Source: DATJHM01 sp035493895
Lineage (GTDB): Bacteria > Chloroflexota > Ktedonobacteria > Ktedonobacterales > Ktedonobacteraceae
Reading direction: 5' to 3'
Assembly (NCBI GenBank): GCA_035493895.1
Contig: DATJHM010000311.1
Coordinates: 1 to 50,591 of the forward strand
DNA: 50,591 nt
Both the position numbers and the translations under genes were made by a program. Under the pieces are notes generated by a model that worked only from the letters and a program-made list of their open reading frames with translations, was not told the DNA's origin and searched no databases. Shown here in pieces: positions 43,315 to 50,591 of this stretch. The stretch's first letter is position 1, and every line of letters begins with the position of its first letter.

Positions 43315-44592
43315 ATGCGTATCTTAATGCTCTCGCAATTCTTCTATCCGCCCACGGTTGGTGGAGAAGAGAGATTTGTGACGGATCTCAGCCATGAGTT
43401 GGCCGCCCGTGGACACGATGTTGCCGTAGTAACGCTCTGGCAACAGGGATTCCCGGCGTTTGAAGTGCAGCAGGGGGTACGCATTCATCGCGTGCGAGGC
43501 ACCATGCAACAGATGAGCTTTCTCTTTAGCGAAGGAGTTCGCACCTATTCGCCGCCATTTCCCGATCCAGGGGTCATGGGCGAGATACGCCGTATCCTTC
43601 AGATAGAGCGCCCCGAAATCGTGCACGCTCATAACTGGCTGGTGCACTCGTTTACGCCACTGGCAGCGGAGAGCAAAGCGAAATTCGTCGTGTCGCTCCA
43701 CGACTATAGCCACGTGTGTGTGCAGAAGCGCCTGATGCGTCAGGGAGTACGCTGCACAGGTCCAGAGGTAACGAAATGTCTGGCGTGCAGCACGCAATTT
43801 TATGGCCTCACCAAGGGTCCGGCCACCGCGCTTGCCAATTTTCACTGGGCGGCAAAGGAGAGGCAGGTTGTGGATATGTTCCTGCCAGTGAGTCAGGCAA
43901 CAGCCGATGGCAACGAACTTGAGAAACACAAGGTGCCCTATCAGGTGATCCCAAACTTTGTCCCGGATCATATGGACGTCCTCGACGATGAGAACGATCC
44001 GCTGCTCTCGCAGCTCCCTAAAGGTGATTTTTTGCTGTTTGTGGGGGATGTGACGCTTGATAAGGGTGCCGAGGTATTGATCCGCGCTTATGCAGAGATG
44101 GAGACACAGATACCGCTGGTGCTCATAGGCCGCCCGTTTCTCCCGAATCTGGACGCGTGGCTCCCAAAGAATGTCTTTCTGCTGGGAACCTGGCCCCATG
44201 AGGCAGTGATGGGGGCGTGGAAACGTTGCACCATCGGGCTGGTCCCGTCAACCTGGGCCGAGCCCTTCGGGATTGTTGCCCTGGAAGCCATGTATATGGG
44301 GAAACCCCTGATTGCGGCACGTAGCGGCGGCCTTACCGATATTGTTGCTGAAGGTGAGACAGGCCTGTTCGTCCCTCCCGGTGATCCTCAGGCGCTGCGA
44401 GCGGCCATCCAGACACTGCTAGACGATCCAGCCTTGAGAGAGCGTATGGGCGTTCAGGCCAAACAACGCGTCCAGGCATTCCAGGCCGAATTTGTAGTAT
44501 CACGCTTTGAGCAGGTCTATCAGGAACTTCTGGATAAAGATTCGGCCGACATCACAGTAGAGGTAACAACTGGAAACAGGAAAAAATCATGA
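43315..44592 (+). CDS. GT4-family glycosyltransferase
   Basis: 425 aa GT-B enzyme. The N-terminal domain has LSQFFYPPTVGGEERFVTDL and HAHNWLVHSF. The C-terminal domain has FVGDVTLDKGAEVLIRAY and the donor-binding EPFGIVALEAMYMGKPLIA motif, whose first Glu is the EX7E acid. ATG 43315 has AAGGAG six bases upstream; the longer frame from 43276 is not needed. It ends as ATGA with the following membrane protein, so both are translated together. Confidence 0.94.
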   Translation: MRILMLSQFFYPPTVGGEERFVTDLSHELAARGHDVAVVTLWQQGFPAFEVQQGVRIHRVRGTMQQMSFLFSEGVRTYSPPFPDPGVMGEIRRILQIERPEIVHAHNWLVHSFTPLAAESKAKFVVSLHDYSHVCVQKRLMRQGVRCTGPEVTKCLACSTQFYGLTKGPATALANFHWAAKERQVVDMFLPVSQATADGNELEKHKVPYQVIPNFVPDHMDVLDDENDPLLSQLPKGDFLLFVGDVTLDKGAEVLIRAYAEMETQIPLVLIGRPFLPNLDAWLPKNVFLLGTWPHEAVMGAWKRCTIGLVPSTWAEPFGIVALEAMYMGKPLIAARSGGLTDIVAEGETGLFVPPGDPQALRAAIQTLLDDPALRERMGVQAKQRVQAFQAEFVVSRFEQVYQELLDKDSADITVEVTTGNRKKS

Positions 44593-46820
44593 CGCAAGGT
44601 CAGTTTGGAACTCCCCAATATCATTCAGATGCACAAAAATCTGCGCTGTCACCAGAACAGGCTGCGATGGCCGATCGGGAGACAGCGGAGCTCAGGAGCA
44701 TGCCAGGTCCATTGCCTACCAGAGTACCGAACGCAGCTTCATACCAGCAGCCGTTGCCTACCAGCATGCCAGGCGTAGCTCCGTACCAGCAAAACGTGCC
44801 CATGCAGTTGTCCGACATGCCCACCCAACAAGTCCCTGTAGTGGGTCAAGAGGCAAGACAGCAAACGACAGGGCATGGTTTTCCTGCTGCCGCGCTCAAT
44901 GATCCAGACACCCCCCCGGCTGGAGCAATACAACGTATGCTGCGCGCAGGCATGACCCGTTTGCAAGAGCCACAACCGGAGGGGCTTCTCACGCGAGGCT
45001 TGCAGGCAGTAAGAGTGGGAACGGGATTGGGGAAGGCACCTGTCCTGGCACTGGTGAGTGCATCTGGCCTGCTCATGATATCCTTCTCTTACTATATCGC
45101 CGTTCTGGGATACAGCTACCTGACAGAAGAATCCTTCTTCCTTGCAGGTCTGCTCACGATGATCATACCCAATTTTGTGCGTCTTCTCTCGCGAACACCA
45201 ACGCGGGTAGAGAGAATCGTGATCGTCTGCTTCCTGGCTGGCTGTGCCTATTTCGTGCAGTTTCTGACCAGCCCATCGCATTTCTCAGGCTTTGACGAAT
45301 TTCTTCACTGGCGCACAGCCTATGATATTCTTCTGACGCACCACCTCTTCAGTTTCAATTCGATGTTGCCTGCAAGCCCATATTATCCAGGGCTAGAAAT
45401 CGTGACCAACGCCGTCAGCACGACGACTGGAATGAACTCGTTCTATGCAGGGAATCTTGTTATTGCGCTATCTCGCTTACTTATGATGCTGGCACTTTTC
45501 CTGTTTTACGAGCATATAACCGGCTCCAGCCGTATGGCAAGCATCGGCAGCATCATTTATGCAGCCAATCCCCATTTTTTCTTTTTTGACACACTCTATA
45601 ACTATGAGACGATGGCATTGCCTCTCGCGACGTTGCTGATTTATATCCTGGCGCGCTACGGGAATGCTGGCAAAAATTATCGCTGGGTGATGCTTTCTGC
45701 CTGGATTGTGCTGCTGGCAATTACGATTACGCACCATATGACAGACTACGTCACCGATGGATTACTCATCCTGTGGGCAGTAGTAAACTTTTTCCGTCCG
45801 GTAGCACGCCATATCCGTATTCATATGGCATCTATAGCCGCCTGCGGCGTCGTTTTATCGCTAGTATACGCGTTCCTGCTGCCTGGCAATCCAGTCTGGA
45901 GCTATCTCTCCGAGTACTTCGGCAGCTCATTCGTGCAATTAGAGCAGATTATTGCGGGAACGACTATCGCGCGCCCTTTGTTTACCGACACAGTACATGC
46001 CACGCCCATCTGGGATGAATTATTTATGACCATATCCGTCGCTCTGGTCACGTTTAGCCTGCCATTCGGCCTGCTCGTGCTCCATCGACAACATCGTGAT
46101 AATGCATTGGCGATCGTGTTTGCGATTGCCTCGCTTCTTTACCCGCTCACGCAGGTTTTCCGTTTCACCAGCTTTGGCGCAGAGATTACGGATCGTGCGG
46201 CTGCTTTCCTCTTCCTGCCCATCGCCTATATATTGACACTTCTGATCACGCATTTCTGGTCGACGCGCAGAATCAACCGCAGAGCAATCTCGCTGATCTC
46301 AACGGCAATAGCCGTGATGCTGATGGGAGGGGTCATTGTAGGATCGGGCCCAGATTTGAGCGCGGGCCCAGGACCGTATCTGGTGACTGGTGATGCTCGC
46401 TCCGTTGAACCGGAAGGCATTGATACGGCGCTGTGGAGCCTGAATTATCTGGGGCCGGATAATCATGTTGCAACCGACCGCATCAACCAGATGCTGATGA
46501 GTACCTATGGCCATCAACGCATCATCACGCGTCTCGGCGACAATATCGATGTGTCTCCTATCTTTTATTCGGCTGACTTTGATAGTTATGATCTTGAACT
46601 TCTGCACGAGGGAAAGATCCATTATCTGGCAGTTGACACGCGGATAAGTACGGCCCTGCCATTAGAAGGAACGTATTTCGAGAATGACATACCAACCACT
46701 ATCATCAGTAAAGCCGCCCTTACCAAATTCAATACGATCACACAGGTCAACAGGCTCTTTGATAGCGGAGATATTGTGATCTACGATACGGGAGCACTCA
46801 TCCATGCGACCGGCAAGTAA
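44589..46820 (+). CDS. GT-C/polymerase-like multi-pass membrane protein
   Basis: 743 aa. Residues 1-130 are Gln/Pro-rich and disordered, with two related YQQ-containing repeats (ASYQQPLPTSMPG, APYQQNVPMQL). About 11 membrane helices follow (about 150-590). A first outer loop carries the acidic GFDEFLHWR, as in GT-C glycosyltransferases and O-antigen polymerases. A soluble C-terminal domain (about 600-743) begins DARSVEPEGIDTALW. It may add or polymerise glycan units outside the membrane. It is coupled to the GT4 gene by ATGA. No classic Wzy gene is otherwise visible in the cluster. Confidence 0.75.
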   Translation: MTQGQFGTPQYHSDAQKSALSPEQAAMADRETAELRSMPGPLPTRVPNAASYQQPLPTSMPGVAPYQQNVPMQLSDMPTQQVPVVGQEARQQTTGHGFPAAALNDPDTPPAGAIQRMLRAGMTRLQEPQPEGLLTRGLQAVRVGTGLGKAPVLALVSASGLLMISFSYYIAVLGYSYLTEESFFLAGLLTMIIPNFVRLLSRTPTRVERIVIVCFLAGCAYFVQFLTSPSHFSGFDEFLHWRTAYDILLTHHLFSFNSMLPASPYYPGLEIVTNAVSTTTGMNSFYAGNLVIALSRLLMMLALFLFYEHITGSSRMASIGSIIYAANPHFFFFDTLYNYETMALPLATLLIYILARYGNAGKNYRWVMLSAWIVLLAITITHHMTDYVTDGLLILWAVVNFFRPVARHIRIHMASIAACGVVLSLVYAFLLPGNPVWSYLSEYFGSSFVQLEQIIAGTTIARPLFTDTVHATPIWDELFMTISVALVTFSLPFGLLVLHRQHRDNALAIVFAIASLLYPLTQVFRFTSFGAEITDRAAAFLFLPIAYILTLLITHFWSTRRINRRAISLISTAIAVMLMGGVIVGSGPDLSAGPGPYLVTGDARSVEPEGIDTALWSLNYLGPDNHVATDRINQMLMSTYGHQRIITRLGDNIDVSPIFYSADFDSYDLELLHEGKIHYLAVDTRISTALPLEGTYFENDIPTTIISKAALTKFNTITQVNRLFDSGDIVIYDTGALIHATGK

Positions 46821-46972
46821 ATCTATAGTTGTATATAAAATTTACACATATACAACATTTATAAAGCATTTATTCACAGATACTTTCTGGCATCTTCTAT
46901 GAGCAAACCAGCGGTGTAATGCTATTATCTGTGACACGTCAGTCCTTACACCTATCGTTGGAGGGTTCTTCC

Positions 46973-47866
46973 ATGCGTTTAAAAAATCTCGATCTTCTCA
47001 TCGTTATGATCTTTGTCGTGATCAATGTGGTCTGGTTACAGGTTCCCAATCGTCCCGTATTACCGGGGATAGCCATTGCCCTGCCCCTGACATTCTTTTT
47101 CTCTGGCTATGCACTTGCCCAGACCCTATTTCGCAGACACGTCCCAGAGTCAACCCAGGAAGCCAGAGGGGATCTCATTCGCCGACCGGATCTGCTGCTG
47201 GGACACCCTGTTGGTCGTGCCGATCAGATTTTGTTGAGCTTTGGCCTGAGCATGGCGATTGACGTCCTGGTCGGTTTCGCGCTCAACATCCTGCCGATAG
47301 GGCTACAAGCGCAGTCATGGGTGATCTCGCTGGGACTGATCACGACCATCTGTACGGTGCTGGCATTCTTTCTCAGACGCAAAGACATCCCCGGCGGTGC
47401 GGCAGCGATATCAGTGCGTATTTCAGTACAGGATGTACTTCTTTTCCTGCTGGCACTGCTTGTTGTCGCCTCATCTGTCTGGCTCGCCATCGCCAGACCA
47501 CTCAATCCACAACCCAGCTTTACGCAATTCTGGATGCTTCCAGCCAACCAGACAAGCAAGACCTGCGCGGTCTCTCTTGGCGCACAAAACTTTGAGACCA
47601 CCTCCAAAACGTATCGTGTCGTGATGACCATCAATAACGTTCAGACAAACACCTGGTCCTCAATTGTGCTGACCCCGCAACAAAAATGGGTGCAAGCGGT
47701 ACCGGTAAATCCGGGAAGTAACAGCACATTGTCTATTGAAGCTCAGCTTTATAGAACTGACAATCCCGGCACAGCATATCGCGACGTGCACATGACCTTC
47801 TATATTGCAAGTACCGAGAACAACGGCAAGCTCCAGCAACAGTGCGTCCTCGGGTCACAAAGTTGA
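46973..47866 (+). CDS. DUF1616 membrane protein
   Basis: 297 aa with four to five membrane helices in the first 190 residues (LDLLIVMIFVVINVVWL, IAIALPLTFFFSGYALAQ) and HPVGRADQILLSFGLSMAIDVL, as in DUF1616. The last 100 residues form an outer beta domain with two Cys. Function is unknown; DUF1616 proteins are often near surface-glycan genes. ATG 46973 has GGAGGG seven bases upstream. It follows the GT-C-like gene in the same direction after a short AT-rich gap and may assist it. Confidence 0.82.
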   Translation: MRLKNLDLLIVMIFVVINVVWLQVPNRPVLPGIAIALPLTFFFSGYALAQTLFRRHVPESTQEARGDLIRRPDLLLGHPVGRADQILLSFGLSMAIDVLVGFALNILPIGLQAQSWVISLGLITTICTVLAFFLRRKDIPGGAAAISVRISVQDVLLFLLALLVVASSVWLAIARPLNPQPSFTQFWMLPANQTSKTCAVSLGAQNFETTSKTYRVVMTINNVQTNTWSSIVLTPQQKWVQAVPVNPGSNSTLSIEAQLYRTDNPGTAYRDVHMTFYIASTENNGKLQQQCVLGSQS

Positions 47867-47950
47867 TTGTGAAGAAAATACATATATACAATTTTCATAT
47901 ATAGTAGTTTCGCCGCAAATACGTTATAGGGAAAGAGAGAAATAGCAATC

Positions 47951-48592
47951 ATGGAGAAAACGTATGCAGTCGATACGTACGGCGTCAGCAACAGAAATGA
48001 AGCAAGCGAGTATCATCCCACACAATGGCGGGAGCTCTATAAACAGGATATAGCTCGCTATAAAAGCCATAGAATGAACAGGCCCTTATTGATGATCCTA
48101 CTCACAGAGCAGGGACTCTGGGCATTATTGCAGTACCGCATAGCATCTGCCATCTATCGGTCTGACCTGCCCTACCTGAGCAAAGCCCCGCTCTTACTCC
48201 TCTCGGTCGTCTGGCTGAAGCTCATTGAAATAACGACCGGTATTTCGATTCCCTGTCAGGCGCTCATTGGTCCGGGCTTCTATATCGGCCACTTCGGCAA
48301 CATCTTTATCGGCGAGGATGCGATCATAGGGCATAGCTGTAATATCTCGCAAGGAGTCACGATTGGCGTATCTGGACGCGGTCAGAAGCGAGGCGTGCCA
48401 CACATCGGGAATCGCGTCTATATTGCGGCAAACGCAGTCGTCGTGGGCAAGATCAGCGTCGGAGATGATGCCGTCATCGCCGCCAATTCGCTCGTCACTA
48501 CGGATGTTGCCCCTCACACCACAGTTATGGGCGTGCCCGCTCAGTTTAAAAGTAATCATGGCTCCGAAACGTATCTCAATCCCACGCTATAA
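47951..48592 (+). CDS. Hexapeptide-repeat acyltransferase (serine acetyltransferase/WcaB-like)
   Basis: 213 aa left-handed beta-helix O-acetyltransferase using acetyl-CoA. Hexapeptide repeats run from about 95 to 195 (SIPCQALIGPGFYIGHFGN, FIGEDAIIGHSCNISQGVTIG, HIGNRVYIAANAVVVGKISVG). The catalytic His is in IGHFGN or IGHSCN. The N-terminal helical part (LLTEQGLWALLQYRIASAIY) matches exopolysaccharide acetyltransferases rather than the true CysE N-terminus. Position in the glycan cluster supports acetylation of a sugar. Confidence 0.88.
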   Translation: MEKTYAVDTYGVSNRNEASEYHPTQWRELYKQDIARYKSHRMNRPLLMILLTEQGLWALLQYRIASAIYRSDLPYLSKAPLLLLSVVWLKLIEITTGISIPCQALIGPGFYIGHFGNIFIGEDAIIGHSCNISQGVTIGVSGRGQKRGVPHIGNRVYIAANAVVVGKISVGDDAVIAANSLVTTDVAPHTTVMGVPAQFKSNHGSETYLNPTL

Positions 48593-48641
48593 AAGGATAG
48601 AATTTCATCCTGCTTAAATACGATGAAAGGACTCGAGCAGT

Positions 48642-49628
48642 TTGCAAGAGGAAAAGACGATACACATTGAGGCCCTGTTGCATCCGCATATACAAAAACG
48701 CTTGCAGGCGACACATATCCTGTGTGGCATGATGGTGCTCATTGCCCTGTTCTCGGCGGGATGTGGCAGTACGGGAGGCGTATCTGCAATCACAACCATG
48801 ACCACGGAAAAGGCAACACCACCAACGACACCGATAACGATAGGAGCCAAGGCAACATCTACGCCTCTACCAACGGCAACCCCTCTACCTCAGGAGCCGG
48901 GCTGGAGTCTGGTCTGGAATGATGAGTTTAATGGGCCCTCTGGAACCCCTCCTGATGCAAGCAAGTGGACCCCTCGAACGGGGGGCGATGGCTGGGGAAA
49001 TAAACAGGTAGATTACGATACCAATAACAAGAACGCCTATCAGGATGGACAGGGGCATCTGGTACTTGAGGCTGACCGCAGCGATGCGACAGGATATACC
49101 TGCTGGTATGGTCCCTGCAAATATACGTCCGCCCAGATAACGACCAGCGACCATTTTAGCTTTACGTATGGACGGATCGAAGGCAGAATCAAAATACCGG
49201 CCGGGGAGGGATTCTGGTCAGCCTTCTGGCTGCTTGGGAACAATTGCGAGAAGGTGGGTTGGCCAACGTGCGGCGAAGTCGATATCATGGAGATTCTCGG
49301 CAGTAAACCCGACCTTCTTTACGGGACAGCGCATGGTCCTGGGGATTTCAGCGATACCTATAAGATACCGCAGGGCACCTTCGCAAATGACTACCATACC
49401 TATGCATTGCAGTGGGACCCCGATCATCTACTTTTTTCTGTCGACGGTATTACCTATTACACATTGAACAGGTCTGAGATCGGCAAGGCAAACTGGGTCT
49501 ACGATCATCCCTACGCTATTCTTTTGAACCTGCCGATTGGGGGCGTATGGCCCGGCAATCCTCCTTCCACGGCACCATTTCCCATGAAGATGCTGGTCGA
49601 TTATGTGAGAGTCTATACCAATAGCTGA
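48642..49628 (+). CDS. GH16 beta-glucanase-like lipoprotein
   Basis: 328 aa. It starts with TTG at 48642 (AAAGGA ten bases upstream). A charged N-terminus is followed by a hydrophobic stretch and a lipobox FSAGCG, so the Cys is lipidated. A Thr/Pro linker leads to the GH16 lamin/licheninase jelly roll. GWSLVWNDEFNG marks the domain start. The catalytic ExDxxE is E212, D214 and E217 (GEVDIMEI). GEGFWSAFWLLG and DYHTYALQWDPDHL are further family blocks. It is last in the cluster and may trim or release the polysaccharide, as ExoK-type glycanases do. Confidence 0.92.
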   Translation: MQEEKTIHIEALLHPHIQKRLQATHILCGMMVLIALFSAGCGSTGGVSAITTMTTEKATPPTTPITIGAKATSTPLPTATPLPQEPGWSLVWNDEFNGPSGTPPDASKWTPRTGGDGWGNKQVDYDTNNKNAYQDGQGHLVLEADRSDATGYTCWYGPCKYTSAQITTSDHFSFTYGRIEGRIKIPAGEGFWSAFWLLGNNCEKVGWPTCGEVDIMEILGSKPDLLYGTAHGPGDFSDTYKIPQGTFANDYHTYALQWDPDHLLFSVDGITYYTLNRSEIGKANWVYDHPYAILLNLPIGGVWPGNPPSTAPFPMKMLVDYVRVYTNS

Positions 49629-49644
49629 GCTGGCAATCAGCTCA
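49626..49644. terminator. Small convergent terminator hairpin
   Basis: TGAGCTG (49626-49632) and CAGCTCA (49638-49644) make a perfect 7-bp stem with a 5-base loop. It overlaps the GH16 stop and the end of the convergent minus-strand gene. Weak, but well placed. Confidence 0.4.
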
Positions 49645-50178
49645 TCGACTCATTTCTAACGCTGGCAAGAGATAGCCTGCTGGCTTTGGCACGCGCGCAC
49701 CCAGGATCTCCTGCCATGCGGGCTCGAGCACGGCTTGAATCGCTGGATCGTAGGTATACAGTGAGGCCAGATGATCCAGTGCGTGGGCTACGACGTGGGG
49801 CTGCTCGATCCGTTCGGGCGGGAAAAGATGGTTGCCACACAGAATTTCGCCTGTCCCGACAGGCGCGATAAAAATACGACGTGTCGCCATCCATCCCTTC
49901 AACCAGTCCCCCTGCGGAAGGACCGCCAGATAGGTAAGCAGCAAACGATCATCGCTATGCTCATAGCGCCACGAAGTCGAATGGACAATCGTCTGTTTTG
50001 GATCGAAGACATCGTCAAAGAAGGCAAGCAGATGGTTCACCACAAGATCGTTTGGATGCACATTGGGCAGATTCTGAATCATCCAGGGAGCAATGTGCTC
50101 TTCTCGATGATGGCGGATAAGCACAGCATGCCCGGCCAGCAGCGTCACAGGCAAAACTTCATACCAGATCGCAGTCAT
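49642..50178 (-). CDS. Hypothetical soluble protein (178 aa)
   Basis: I do not recognise a family. The protein begins MTAIWYEVLPVTLLAGHAVLIRHHREEH. It has no signal peptide or membrane segment and shows a mixed alpha/beta pattern, with a Trp/His-rich middle (VHSTSWRYEHSDDRLLLTYLAVLPQGDW). The C-terminal helical part reads HVVAHALDHLASLYTYDP. The start has AAGGAG seven bases upstream, which supports it as a real gene. It is convergent with the GH16 gene and apparently monocistronic. Confidence 0.75.
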   Translation of the reverse strand: MTAIWYEVLPVTLLAGHAVLIRHHREEHIAPWMIQNLPNVHPNDLVVNHLLAFFDDVFDPKQTIVHSTSWRYEHSDDRLLLTYLAVLPQGDWLKGWMATRRIFIAPVGTGEILCGNHLFPPERIEQPHVVAHALDHLASLYTYDPAIQAVLEPAWQEILGARVPKPAGYLLPALEMSR

Positions 50179-50591
50179 TTTCGTTCTCCTTGGAGAGTAG
50201 TTCGTAGTATTGAGGATTTCGGGGCACTTCGCATCTGCACACGCGCATCTCTCGTTCCTGGCGTTAATAGATAGCCTATCAGAGAAGACAAACTCTTCCT
50301 GTCACTGTGTATGCAGATGGCGCTTTATAACTCAGATTAGCAAAGAGGGCAACAGCTCAGGTTGTGCGTTGAGGAACAACAGAGGAATGGACAGCAAGAG
50401 GCAAGCAGAAATGGAGCATATTTGTAGCTGTTTGTGATAGCAGAAAAAGGCCACGCTGGTGCACGCTCTATAACCAACTCAGCTTTTCGATGTTGTAGCA
50501 TTTCAGTTTCTACCTCCGTCTTCTTGCTTTCAGAGATGTATATATGAGTATCTTTTTAGTAGGATGTTTCTCCTGAACAACACATCTCTCA
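50179..50591. other. Right-end region without a supported gene
   Basis: 413 bases upstream of the last minus-strand gene. Only short ORFs without ribosome sites are present, and the end is AT-rich. It presumably contains that gene's promoter, which I cannot place. Confidence 0.45.

Overview
The window looks like chromosomal DNA of a filamentous, soil-type bacterium of the Chloroflexota, class Ktedonobacteria. This is inferred from gene content and not from a marker gene. The pointers are a giant HTH/NB-ARC/WD40 protein, a zinc-ribbon membrane protein with BACON-like repeats and a Thr-Pro tail, a luciferase-like (F420-type) oxidoreductase, a class II lanthipeptide locus, MOSC proteins, and a long exopolysaccharide locus with an ATGA-coupled organisation. 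Base composition is moderate throughout, except for a visibly AT-rich large serine recombinase at the left edge that looks acquired.

Layout. 1-3.5 kb: AT-rich large serine recombinase, a small orphan ORF and a P-loop kinase-like gene. 3.6-5.1 kb (minus): secreted Zn amidase. 5.1-5.8 kb: gene-free spacer with a dispersed hairpin repeat. 5.8-10.2 kb: 1457-residue zinc-ribbon/TM/eight-repeat surface protein. 10.4-12.3 kb (minus): histidine kinase and OmpR-type regulator, divergent from a multi-pass membrane protein (12.45-13.85 kb) across a spacer with CTGACAA half-sites; then a DUF2207 protein and an alpha/beta hydrolase.

17.1-24.0 kb is a class II lanthipeptide locus. It has a short HlyD-like adaptor, a C39-peptidase ABC exporter (LanT), a precursor with a mersacidin-type leader and an unusual Gly/Tyr-rich 76-residue core, an intergenic terminator/attenuator hairpin, and a LanM synthetase. 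Facing it is an 1185-residue HTH-NB-ARC-WD40 protein with 14 WD repeats. 27.8-34.3 kb carries an LLM oxidoreductase, two MOSC proteins, and an APC permease divergent from a MocR/PdxR-type GntR-aminotransferase regulator with two 16-bp direct repeats in the shared spacer.

A tRNA-Asp(GTC) with a consensus promoter and a strong terminator follows at 34.36 kb. Next comes a gene-poor stretch holding a degenerate 49-bp tandem array. 35.35-49.6 kb is a same-strand exopolysaccharide/cell-surface glycan cluster: four GT2 enzymes, a polysaccharide deacetylase, a Wzx-like flippase with a repeat tail, a methyltransferase, a GT4, a GT-C/polymerase-like membrane protein, a DUF1616 protein, a hexapeptide acetyltransferase and a GH16 lipoprotein. 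The last gene is a hypothetical protein on the minus strand.

The most distinctive elements are the Gly/Tyr-rich lanthipeptide precursor with its facing NLR-like gene, the 49-bp tandem array after the tRNA, the operator-like repeats in two divergent spacers, and the repeat tail on the flippase.
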